This document shows, piece after piece, positions 49,840 to 61,350 of a DNA stretch of 64,000 nucleotides (the stretch's first letter is position 1; every line of letters starts with the position of its first letter). Origin of the DNA: Hyalella azteca (Eukaryota > Arthropoda > Malacostraca > Amphipoda > Hyalellidae); contig NW_025932507.1 in the NCBI RefSeq assembly GCF_000764305.2, positions 68,676-132,675 of the forward strand, read 5' to 3'. A program made the translations under genes and the position numbers. The notes beneath the pieces are model-generated. The model saw only the letters and a program-made list of their open reading frames with translations. It was not told where the DNA came from and did not search any database.

Positions 49840-51040
49840 NTACTAATGAATTCAGAAAAACGGATTTAATTCAATAACGAAAACTCAAAATATATACAAA
49901 TAGATGGTGAGGAATAATAATTTCTCACAGGATCGTTACCCTCGCTTACTCTACTTAATTATTTTCTGGATACCTACTAATTTATTTTAGTCGTTGATCA
50001 ATTTTAAATTATATTCTATGTTCGTCTGCTTTTTGTTCTTTGTTTTAATTAAAAAAACTAGTGTGTAGGTTAGCATTGCGATGCCCGGGAACTCATTTAT
50101 TTGAAAGCTGAAGCGATAATTTATTAGCAGCTGTAAACGTAAAGGGTGAACTCATAGTACCTACAAATAGGTAAAAACGTAATTTGATCCTTTCTCTTGA
50201 GATAATAACTTCCTGAAATTAGTTGTAAAAATATATGTATTTATATAAATCTAAAAATGGAACAACAGCCTTTAATTATAGCTATCTTTTCCTGATGGTG
50301 TAATTTAAAGATCCGACAAAAATTTCAGCTTCGTGAGGATCTTGCCATCGTTAATAATTCTTCAATATAACCATATGGTCTGTGGGCAGCGATGGCAGAC
50401 TGTATATAGGAGATTGGTAAGATTTTGATCTATTGATCAAAGACTAAGACGGACGGTTGTTTTGAGTGATGCAGTTTCTACTATAGTAGCACAGATTGAG
50501 TGGTAATGTGGTCGTGCTTTCATATAGCAAATTTGCTATTTGTTGAAATAAAAAACGTTAGTATAAGATCCTGTAAGAAATACAATTACAAATAAATTGG
50601 ATGTCCTCAAATTGTTTCCATTCTGTTTGAAGTAGATTTTGATAGTTTGTCGCGAAAAACTAGATTAATTTATTGAAGACACATTTTTTCAATAATCTTC
50701 ATCTTCACTGGACCTTGGAGGGAATTAGTTGTCTCGAGCATTCAGTCACAGGAAAGATTATTTGGCAACCTTGAATTATCCTTATATCGTACACCTAAAG
50801 AATCCTTGTCAGCTATACTAAGTTGTTATAAATTATAAAAAAGCGACATATGCCGACATGAAACTGGAGCACACTGGTCTTGGACAAGACTGAAACAGAC
50901 AATTAAACAAGATGCCATTTTGAGAAATAATCCATTCCTCACCATCAATTTGAACATGAATTCTATGTTTTCTATAATTATTAAATTTTTCTGATTTCAC
51001 ATGTAATGTAGAATCAGATGTGAATTTTCAGTCAAGGGTG
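49840..51040. other. Single-base gap then gene-free spacer
   Basis: N at 49840 marks an assembly join inside the array to the left. The following 1.2 kb has no reverse-transcriptase-like frame, which is why I call the PLE to its right 5'-truncated. Confidence 0.5.
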
Positions 51041-51176
51041 CTAGCGAGGGAGGAGGAGAGTCGGTGAGAGCAGTTATCAATTAAAGTCGGGACCTTGGCA
51101 CGTTACTAAGTCTTGCATCAGCAATTTCGTATTTAATAAAAGAAATTTTACTAAATTCTATAAAGTAATTTGGAAA

Positions 51177-51561
51177 GTAAGATACTTTCCAAATGTCAAA
51201 CTTCATATTGTGCTCGTAAACAGTTACAAAACCAGTTCTTTCTTTAGATATAGAGATATGCTCCCTGTTCATATGCGATCGTCCCTGGTTTATCAATTTT
51301 GTTGTGCACGATGTGCATCTGCGTACGTCGGGATGACGTCACGCAATCTTTATTCCAGGTTCGCTGAGCATAAGGACAGGAATTGTAGGACCGGACAGTT
51401 GCTATCGCACCCCCCTCATTCGGCTGTGCGCACTCACGCCGAGCAGTGTGACATCCCTGTTTCTGATTGTGACTTTAGGGTGTTAGCTTCCACCTCCGGT
51501 ACTTCAGATTTGCGTATTTTAGAATCCTTGTACATTTTTAAACTTAGGCCCAGTTTGAATT
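51177..51561 (+). pseudogene. Penelope-like element ORF fragment: GIY-YIG endonuclease domain
   Basis: Seen: an open frame (already open from 51045) with VRYFPNVKLHIVLVNSYKTS, then SSFFRYRDMLP, then SLVYQFCC with an ARC triplet completing a CxxC pair, then YVGMTSRNLYSRFAEHK, an HPPHSAVRTH block and DLRILESLYIFKLRPSLN. Known: this order (linker xxSFFxxxDxLP, VY for GIY, a cysteine-bearing insert, YVG for YIG, conserved Arg and His, and the catalytic Glu in LRILESL, then KxRPxLN) is characteristic of the endonuclease domain of Penelope-like elements. Counting from the GTG at 51210, VY is residues 27-28, YVG 39-41 and the catalytic-type Glu is 105. The frame is intact up to the N gap, but the reverse transcriptase part is absent, so I call it a dead fragment. 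Confidence 0.85.
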
Positions 51562-51756
51562 NNNNNNNNNNNNNNNNNNNNNNNNNNNNNNNNNNNNNNN
51601 NNNNNNNNNNNNNNNNNNNNNNNNNNNNNNNNNNNNNNNNNNNNNNNNNNNNNNNNNNNNNNNNNNNNNNNNNNNNNNNNNNNNNNNNNNNNNNNNNNNN
51701 NNNNNNNNNNNNNNNNNNNNNNNNNNNNNNNNNNNNNNNNNNNNNNNNNNNNNNNN
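51562..51756. other. Assembly gap (195 N)
   Basis: Run of N. The frame after it reads into the tandem array and does not resemble a PLE protein. Confidence 1.
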
Positions 51757-51851
51757 GGTTCCAAAGCCGGATCCCTTGTGAATCAAGTCACGAAAAGTTC
51801 AAGAATCGGCAACAGGCCATGGGCCTATTTCTTCAACGCCGACACTTCTAT

Positions 51852-52258
51852 TCTATTCTATCTTCTTTAACTTTAAGTAGTAAGTTCTCTGCTGCTCTGA
51901 ATAATTGCAATCGTATCTCTGCTCGACTATCTTCTTTAACTTTAAGTAGTAAGTTCTCTGCTGCTCTGAATAATTGCAATCGTATCTCTGCTCGACTATC
52001 TTCATTAATTTAAAGTAGTAAGTTCATCTGTTGCTCTGAATAATTGCACGCGTGTGTCTGCTCGACTATCTTCTTTAACTTTAAGTAGTAAGTTCCTCTG
52101 TTGCTCTGAATAATTGCTCGCATGACTCTGCTCGACTATCTTCTTTAACTTTAAGTAGCAAGTTCCTCTGTTGCTTTGAATAATTGCTCGCATGTCTCTG
52201 CTCGACTATCTTCTTTAACTTCAAGTAGTAAGTTCCTCTGCTGCTCTGAATAATTGCA
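51852..52258 (+). repeat. 69-70 bp minisatellite, six copies
   Basis: Units start TCTTCTTTAACTTTAAGTAG at 51861, 51930, 51999, 52069, 52139 and 52209. The first two are 69 bp and nearly identical; the later ones have an extra C in TTCCTCTG and are 70 bp. It lies directly downstream of the PLE frame. Confidence 0.9.
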
Positions 52259-54883
52259 TGTACAGTATTATAATATAAGTATGTAATATCATATTATCTT
52301 GTAACTGGCCAGATATTGGCCTCGTTTTGTGTTCTAGGTTTCAAGCCGCCGCTCGAATATTATATAATATAATATTGAATAATATAGATATTTGATATAT
52401 TTTAGCAGTTCACTCATATGTGAAGAATTATTTTACGAAAATTTTACCAATCAAAAGTTATTAAATTTGACACGAGGAAATAAGTTGTTCCAAAATTCCT
52501 GACCGGTTTTGAAGCCGGGACTACCGAGTCGATGCCCTGAACTTATCAAATGCAATGCACCTGTTTTGGATCCGAGTGTCAACTTTCCTCGGGCGACACG
52601 CAAAAATACAGAAATTCTGCCCACATTATAACAACTTTCATGAATAAATTGCTATAACCTGACACCTGAGGCAACAGGATCTCTGTATAAGGAGCGTAGT
52701 GGGAGCGACGACCTCTGTTGGATATCGAAATTTTTTTTCTTAGTATGTGTTAATTATTATTTCAGTTTAACTTTCATTTATATTGCAATGTGAATAGGAG
52801 AGCCAGAAACACTTGAGTTATCTTGACATAAGTAAAACATTCACCGCAAACAAAGAACTGTTAGGTGAGGAATAATGGAGGCTTTGATTATTGTTCAGTT
52901 AAGAACAATAAGTGAAAATGAGATGTTACTTCTAGAGTCCTAATCCAGAATTGGTAGTGATTTTTTTGTCAACAATTAAACTTACCGGAATTCGACAGAG
53001 GGAATTTTTATTCATTAATTTCTAGAAAAGTTGTGTTTAATATTATTAATTCAATGATTTTTAACTTTCAAATCAACACTACGGATCACTTATTTTATTG
53101 ATCTCTTGTGGTTATATTTTGAGCGCATGCAGCAGCTGCTAGATCAGCAGGATAATTGAGGGATTCACATAAACTTGCCGTGGGTAAACATAATTCGCAT
53201 ACCTTCATAAAAAAGGCACCACCAAACAATTTAATTGTTAATTAGCATATCAATGAACCATGAATAAATTTACTTCGTTTACAGTGTTGCAGTATTTCAG
53301 GTCTGTTCTGCTCAATAAGTGCTCATGCCATTTGTGTGCTATAAACTGTAAGTACAATGTTAAATTATTAGGAAACTAATTGATTGATGATCCGTATATT
53401 TATTGAATCCGTATATTTATTGAATAATTATTTCGTTCAATTTTCAGCATATTTCAAAACTGTGATCGCCTGATAAAATAACATTAATTTGGACCTACTA
53501 GTTAATTTGGACTGACCGGAAAGCGTACATATCCCGTCCGTTGAAAAATCATTTTGAGTCAAAATCACAGCCCCAACAAAATGAAAATCTATATTTTGAA
53601 TCAAGAATCTAGGCAGGAATTTATTTTTACACAATTAATTTCTATCAGAAATCTATACATTTTCTAATATTAGATCTTAATAAGTATGGATGACAGCACT
53701 CCCAGATTTTGAGACATAATTGAGATGCAAACAAGATTGCGATCCTGCAGCCTCATTTAAAAAGAACTCACAATTAGCGAAGATATCTCATACATTAAAT
53801 ACAGTGAAAATACAAATTCATCTGTTTATAAGGTACTTTGGTAAAAATATGTTTGAGAGAACTTTAAAAAATCATACCGAAGCAGCAAAAAGAAAATGGT
53901 GTATCATTATTTGTTTCCTATTCTTCGTTCATCACCGTAGCGTCAATACATGTGATCTCTTCCGTCATGAATAAAAGCAAAAATTATCTTTTAATGTATA
54001 GAATGAAATAAATTTTATTCTAGAGACATTGAAAAGTAACTCGGTGCATTTACTGCAGTTATTTAAACATTATTTACATAGCATTTTCTTTTCGAGCGCT
54101 AAAACTATTCAGGCTAAGTAACCTAATTGATTTATATTGCTTGTCTTTGTGAAGCTAAATTGATATTGTAAATCGTTCCAATTGACACATGGGTGGAGCC
54201 TAGTCTAGTTCACGTATAATCTAACTTGGAGTGGGAATCTGAATCTGAGTAGGAATTACATGTCACAAATTGAAATGGAGAAAGATATCCAATAGACATC
54301 GATTTATATATCGAAGTTTCCGAATCAAAGAAGTGACTCTGCGTGCACTTAGAGTCTTATGGAATCCATTCACGACAAAGTATAATCTTCATCATTTTAT
54401 GGTCGAAACCTTCTTGTTAATAATTTTTAAAGCGTGACGCTAATACATTTTTTATTAAAATCCTTGACAAGTGCTCCAGTTCCTTGATGGCAGAGAAGTA
54501 GCCCTCACTGAGACACAGTCCGTCTTGACGCGATGTGATGAACGCCAGCAGTCAACACTTGCTCTATAATAATAATGTTTGTGGTGATATCCTCGTGTAT
54601 TACAGTCCATATTGCAGCACGGCCTGACTATATAGGGTCCATCACAGGACACCACAACTCGAGTCTAACGCAACTCCTGACGACCGCAGTAACTGACTTA
54701 TATGCTGTAAGCAATAAATGCTTTACTTGTTGTTATTAAGTTCCTTGAGTAATAATATGTGTCATGAATTATGTATTTTGTGAATCAAATCGACTTATTA
54801 GCTAATTTTTTTCGAAAAATATACACTTTTTTTTAAATTAATCTACGTGACTTTGCGAGCGTCCAGTACTATATAGAACATTA
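52259..54883. other. Gene-free AT-rich spacer
   Basis: An ATATTATA-rich tract at about 52355-52400 and a 17-bp direct repeat CCGTATATTTATTGAAT at about 53392 and 53410. No gene recognised. Confidence 0.45.
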
Positions 54884-54964
54884 ATTCAATGACGATGTTG
54901 AATTCACATCATTCAATGACGACGTTGAATTTACATCATTCAATGATGATGTTGAATTCACATT
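54884..54964 (+). repeat. 27-bp tandem repeat, three copies
   Basis: The unit ATTCAATGACGATGTTGAAT plus TCACATC is repeated exactly three times at 54884, 54911 and 54938. Each unit holds the dyad ATTCAA-TGACGATG-TTGAAT. Confidence 0.8.
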
Positions 54965-57324
54965 ATAACACCTAAAACATCATATGACCTGCATATACAT
55001 CTGCTAATTTATTCTCGTTCCTTTTTATTGATTGAATTTTGCTGTTTGCTTTACCTCGGTGCTTGCCAATGTGTTAAGCATGACTGATTTTAACTCAATT
55101 AAATTTGTAAATGACGCCACCAGATGTGTTTTCATCCTTCGTTAATCTTGCTCTCTATTTCAGTCGCAGCTCATGAGAAATTAAGGAGCGCTTAATTTCA
55201 TTATCGACCTGAACAATTGTTATAATAAAGCAAACCATTGCTAATGCAGAGGACTTTATTGTGAATTATTGATATGATTTCATAGTGATTTATTGTGTCA
55301 TGTAATGAGGTAGCAAAAAAGTGAAGCAAGGTTTCAAACTGAAATCCTTTCGTAGCTAAAATATTGTTATTGTTTACCTGCGATCAGCACTGCATGGAAT
55401 GCTATGTCTTCGCGGCAAATGCAAACGATGCACATATTTTTCATAGCGCTTGTGTACAATAAAATTTTTTAATCAGACTCGCTTGGTAATGTTATGAGAT
55501 TTATTGTATGTACCAGAAGGGAATTTAATTTCAAAGCAATATATGATAATTTCACATGAATATTAGAACTTGTTATAATGTTATTGTACATATGAAATCA
55601 ACATTATTACTGGTAAAATTACATCGATAATGACATGAACTACGTTTTCAATTGGCATTTCAATCAGAAGGCTTTATAAAGAATATACACGTTGTAATCA
55701 TGCAGAGGATAGTTTATTAATATTATCCTAATTACTCTAAGAATTAGCCGAAATAATGAATTGTTCTGACGCATGTCGGGAACTTTAAGCAATATTTGAA
55801 GTATAGCTATGCATTGTCTCACAATAATTAGATTAAATACTATGAGATAATTATCGTCAGTTGAACATCAGTAACTAAACTTTGGCAATAAAGAGTGAGT
55901 ATCAAATCGTCATACAGGGTAGCCGTTTAACTCTTTTGTCTTATTTTGCACAGGGTAGAAAGTTCCGCTCATCGGTACGTCGTAACTCTTCACTTATCCC
56001 AGACCGAGGGCCAGCCTTCCTAAACTGCCTGAGGCGGCGGACAATCAGACGGAAATTCAATACTCGAGTGAGCAGAGCAGTCGTATTTCTGCTGATAAGA
56101 AAGCGAGGAGTTAATTTGCCAAGCTTATCGGATTAATTCGATCAATTCTCGAGTTATGTTTCAGGCTTTGGTGCTCAGTGCGGCAGGAGCAACGGGACTC
56201 CAGAGAAAGAAACTTCCTCTACAGGATCAAGAATAGCAGATTTCCCATGAACATTCTCCGTCTGATATTAAACTATTGTTTCGCATCTGAATGATTCATC
56301 CCAGCCAATTACTGTGATTTAAAATATCATTAAGCTCAAAAGTCTTTCGCGGTTTTAATTGAGCTAATATTTTCAACTTTTTCCAAATTTTGTCATACGA
56401 AGTTCAGGTATACCTATCGCTTAGATTGCAAAATGTCGCGCAAAATTGCGTATCCTATTGCGTATGCCCTATTGTGCTCGTCCTGTCGTGCAAGCATAAG
56501 TTGAGTATGAGCGGTACAATGTACTTTGAATCGTCCTAGAATTACGAATGCCATGAATGAATGGAGTTAGGAATTTTGTTCAAAATTTTACTAATCCCTC
56601 ACTCTAATTATCTTTAATCGTTTCGGTCTCCATGCAGTGAAAGTTAGTCGAGTTTAAACGTAGGGTGAACCTTAGAGCTGAAGGTGAAATGTTTCATAGC
56701 ATTTACATCTGAAAATTTTCCCAAAAGTGTTCTCTCGTCAAATAAAGTATTACTTGAATAACTTCGCAACGTGAATATGGGAATTAAAATTACCTCAACA
56801 CCTTACAGTGAGGAACACAAATTTTTAAAATTGACCTAAATATATATTTTAAAGTTGAGTGAATGATCTTCCGGTCATTTTGGAACAAGCAATTCCTAAC
56901 TCGCAGTTTTTATTCCTGTAACTGATGTTCGATAATAACCAAATCGTCGTGGTTGTCAATAAGTTGACTGAAGCGATAAAGGTATTCGGCCACTGCCATA
57001 CCCATCAACGAAGTGCCCCAGCTTCTTCATTAGAAATCTGTCACTGCCTATCCCAAAACAGTCCGCAGTAAATCACTTACGGTTTTTTCTCTCGGCTGCC
57101 ACTAAATTTCTGCGCGAGACACGAAAAATCGACAATACATCAGAGGCATGCGTTTCCAAAAGTGAGTGAAAAACGGCATGCTGGCGAGATATCGACATGG
57201 GGTGGTCGCTGGCGCAATGCCTTTAAATGGAAATCAACCCCCTGATAATGAACAAAAAATCAATTATATGGTAATTAAAGGCGCGCACTTCACTCTTGAT
57301 ATTTATGATTTTCAATTAAAATTA
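54965..57324. other. Gene-free spacer
   Basis: The plus frame at 55882-56136 is arginine rich, starts from TTG rather than ATG and has no recognisable domain. Nothing else seen. Confidence 0.45.
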
Positions 57325-57475
57325 AACTACCTTTGCTGTGAACTACTTTTGCTGTGAACTACCTTTGCTGTGAACTACCTTTGCTATGAACTACCTTTGC
57401 TATGAACCAGCTACCTTTGCTGTGCGCTACTTCTGCTGTGCACTACCTTTGCTGCGAATTATCGTTGTTGTATAA
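57325..57475 (+). repeat. 16-bp minisatellite, about 9 copies
   Basis: The unit ACTACCTTTGCTGTGA is repeated head to tail, with drift at the right end to ATTATCGTTGTTGTA. Confidence 0.85.
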
Positions 57476-58230
57476 TATCATTGTTGTGCGTTAGTCACTA
57501 GGATCCTTTCAACCTTTCATTTATTAGTGTTCAATTATCTATTTTGTTCAATAAATATTTGTTTATTATGCTTTCATTCCTCCCTTGTTAAGATCGGTGG
57601 CAGTTTAGGGTTAATTGTCGAATCAATTTGGAGTCGTCCTTTACTTGAACCTTACAGTAGAATGTGTCTAAACTATGTTTTGGAATAGCTCCCTCCAACA
57701 TTCTCAGATCAATATGAAAAAATTTCCTTTACATGGTAGACAACTTAAAAACAACACGCGCATATGTTAAACATTTTCTCAAAAAAAGTGATGAAATGAT
57801 GAAAACATCAATTATCTTTAAAAAGGAATTTCAAGGCACGAAAATTAATTGAATAAAGTTTCTCCATTGACCTAACTCCTATCTCGAGTGCCTCGTCGAA
57901 GCGATTGGACCAGCACGACGCAATACGAGAGGACGGCTCTGAAGGACTCTCACAAGGAGCAGTGGAGTCTCACCTCCGCAGTCATCCTATTCTTATGGCT
58001 ATCAAAACACGCGCTATGGCTTCCTGCTGCTGCAATACCGCCATGCAAATAAACATACACATAATAATACACCATAAACTGACTGCCTTATGTTTGTTTC
58101 TTGGGAATGTTAGGAGCAATGGGAGTCTTTTATGAAAATGATCTAGAGAAGTTTTAAGTTCATTTGGATATGTTACACCACCGTATTGTGGTAAATTTAT
58201 TGGTCAAGACTCAAGAGTAGTCTATTGTTT
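57476..58230. other. Gene-free spacer
   Basis: No gene recognised. The plus frame at 57905-58135 has no known motif. Confidence 0.45.
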
Positions 58231-58374
58231 GCGCATTTTTTCATTTATGGAAAAATGCCCTGTATTGTGCTCGTCATGTCCGTCCGTCCGTCCGTCTGTC
58301 CGTGATTTCACGTTTTCGTCGATTTTGAGAAAATGCGCTCTTTGTCACTCACTGCAGTGGGTATTGAGTTATAT
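58231..58374 (+). mobile_element. DINE-1/HINE-like element, copy 4
   Basis: GCGCATTTTTTCATTTATGG, TTGTGCTCGTCATGTCC, six GTCY tetramers, GTGATTTCACGTTTTCGTCG, GAGAAAATGCGC, then ACTCACTGCAGTGGGT (one substitution breaks the palindrome) and ATTGAGTTATATT. The order matches the other three copies. Confidence 0.65.
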
Positions 58375-61194
58375 TGTTCAAAACATCTTTCATGAAACGG
58401 TGACACATGAGCTTGATTTATCATGGCCAGTGAAAAATTAATTCGACGGAGTAAAATTGATCATCAACAATCAGAACTGGAATGACAAATCCCATAAAAA
58501 GATTCGTCACGGAACGTTCCTCCTCGTACCGAACATAAAAGGAACAATGAACATACAACTATGAGCATGTAAGAAAGCGAAGCTACCACGAACGACAAGC
58601 GTTGCATCTGGGCAGAAATTACGTCCTTGTACCTGAAGAAATAAAAATTTCAAACTTGTGCCCAATGCAATCCATTAAAATTAACATTTGGAAATATTTG
58701 TAAATAGTATTTAAACTCTTTGTTCATGGCTTAAGAGGGGAACCCAGGAATGGTAAAATGCTATAATGAATGCTATACTGAAAATAATAAAAATAATGAA
58801 ACCCCATTCATTTAAACAGATAACGAAAAAAATCGAAATCCGAATGCATAGGTTAGATGGTGGAACAAATTATATATAACGGGGCACTAAAGTTTGATTC
58901 TCAATGAATTTAGAGCGAAATGATCAGAAGCTAAATAAGCTCATGACTGTGAAATGGAATTTTGGAAGATAGATGTTTTAAATCGACTGGCAGACTAATT
59001 TACTAAGCGAATGAGAAGCGATATTATTTGGCTTGCAGCTCCGTAGAAAATCTTAACGATATGATTAAAGTTTAGAGAGGAAATGGCAAAATTTTATTCA
59101 TGTTAGGAAATATGTATAAGAAACAAAGGGAAAAGAAACCACGTGAAAACATGAAAATATTCAAATAGGCAGGGTTAAAGGGTAAACCTATGGTAAACCA
59201 TAAATTTTCATAGGAAAATAACAAAAATGTTTGAAAACATATGCAGTTCAGAAAAATGATAGTCATTCACATCATTAAACCTTGAGTGACGTCGCCTATT
59301 TTCTACACAAGATTGGTCAAACACCCGGGCAGAAGTCTTCGTTCTTGATATCTGCTTGCCTTCCGCCCCATTCAGCTGCATGTCTTCACGCTATATAGTG
59401 CGACGTAGATGTGCCCTAGATAGAATTTTATTCATTGTTTGTTAAACAGTATTTAAACACATTGTTACCATTTAAATTTGCTTATCGGGGTCAAGATGGC
59501 ATCACTATCTTGTATGATCATTATTCAAATGTACTATACACGTATTGCCATGTTAACAGTCAGGACTTGAGAGTGTCCTGTTGGAGGAATTCGAATATTA
59601 TTTATTATTATTATTTGAATCTAGGTGATTTATTAGACGTTATTTCATTTGGATTGATTTTATCCATTCCGAAGAAATTAAGTCTTAAAAAATCTCCCGC
59701 CGAAAATATTTTTTAATGGCTTTACAACAAAATAAAATTTTCTCAGGATTAAGGAGAGGTCCTCAACTAGCAAATAAAACTTCATGCATTTGCAGTTGTC
59801 AACATTTCGAACTTTTTTTTGTCAAATCAAGAAGTGTCGAACAATTAGAAACAACTATTTATGAGAACACGAACACAAACTAATATGTGTATTTAAATTT
59901 ACTGTTAAAATTTATTTTCTAATTAACTCTTTAATGTTTATACGCTTATCGTTTGTCTCAGTTAGGAGGCAAAGTCGACGCTCGTTAGATCGATCTTGAC
60001 TTATTATTGCCTTAACCTTACCAGAGTGAAAACCTCCAGCTCAAACCATATTGCTACTCTTGATTAATCTTGCTTTTCTGTTACTTAATTTGAGTTTGTG
60101 CGAGTGTGTTTTCATTTTATTTTGTTTTATTTAATGCATGTTAGCACTTCTTTGTTTCGTTCGTTTAAGATATCGTTTAACTGGCTTTACGCCACTGGTT
60201 GAAACCCGTTGGGTGATTGGCTCCTTGGAGCTTCGGACTATTACCGATTTTGAATACTAACCCAATATAGTGCTGTGAATTAACTTACATGCTTGCATGC
60301 GCTTAACTCTCTTTAAGTACGAGCGTACACTCCTATTACTGTTTTCACTATTTTTTTCTTATAGTTCTCTACATGAGAACTCTTGTCTAGTATTCCTCAC
60401 CGGAAACAAATAGTTTAGTTTCTTTGATTATCTTGAAAGTGTTATTTTTCCGATTTCATTTGATCATGTTGAAATCCATTGCGTTTTAACTTGAATCCAT
60501 TATTTTTAGGCTTAAGTTGTTTTTCTGTCTGATTCAGATAAGAATCCACCCAACCGCCTCTACTTGATCTTCAACTCTGCCGTTTCTGCTTATTTGAGCT
60601 GAACTACTCCTTGCATATTACATTCTCTTGCCACCGGCAATATATGGTGAGAATTAGAGAGAGACATTCACCTGAAACAGCGACTCATTCGATTGAAAAT
60701 AAATATTGTGTTCTAGACATCTTACGTTCAAACTTGTACTTGTATGTGCAAACGTATTCTACTACAGTGCACGAGTTCCTCATCGCGCTTCTCGATACCT
60801 CTTCGGCTCCGTTCTGCGAACCAATTCTTTTTGCGGAATCACTTCAATAAAAGATTCAACGCTTTCCTTGCTCTTTAATTTCCAACTATACCAAAATTCA
60901 ATGTCACATCCACGACAAAGAATATGCGGCTCATTTCACTGCTATAGCTGCTTCAAAACTATCTGAATGGCCAGTTTTCAGTCCATTTACAGAAATAAAG
61001 CCGCGAATTTTGAGGGAATAGAGCCAGCGCGACGGTTCTCTCTGGTCCAATAGCCATCCTTCACCTGCGTTCCTGTCCCTCATATCTCGGGAAGTCCATT
61101 GACGTCGGGATGTCCTTATCCATCATCAAGCTCTGCTGCGACCACGGCTAAAGCTCCTCAAAAAGCTACGGAACTCAGCTGTTGACCTCTGTAG
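58375..61194. other. Gene-free AT-rich spacer
   Basis: Frames at 59435-59716 and 60611-60966 have no recognisable domain. No RNA gene seen. Confidence 0.45.
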
Positions 61195-61350
61195 GACCGT
61201 TTATACTCACTGACCAGTCCTTTCAGACCGTTTTGTACTCACAGGACAGTCTTCTCGTACCGTTTTGTGTTCACTGACCAGTCCTCTCGGACCGTTTTGT
61301 ACTCACTGACCAGTCCTATAGGACCGTTTTGTACTCACTGACCTCATATA
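61195..61350 (+). repeat. 32-bp minisatellite, five copies
   Basis: The unit GACCGTTTTGTACTCACTGA plus CCAGTCCTCTCG recurs at 61195, 61226, 61258, 61290 and 61322. The first spacing is 31, the others 32. Confidence 0.85.

Larger units (their letters stand above)
51177..52258 (+). mobile_element. Penelope-like retroelement, 3' portion
   Basis: Consists of a GIY-YIG endonuclease-type frame (51177-51561), an assembly gap (51562-51756), about 95 bp of non-coding tail, and a 69-70 bp tandem array (from about 51852). Known: Penelope-like elements encode a reverse transcriptase fused to a C-terminal GIY-YIG endonuclease and are often 5'-truncated. No reverse transcriptase is visible to the left. 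Whether the array is part of the element or independent is not decided by the sequence. Confidence 0.7.
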
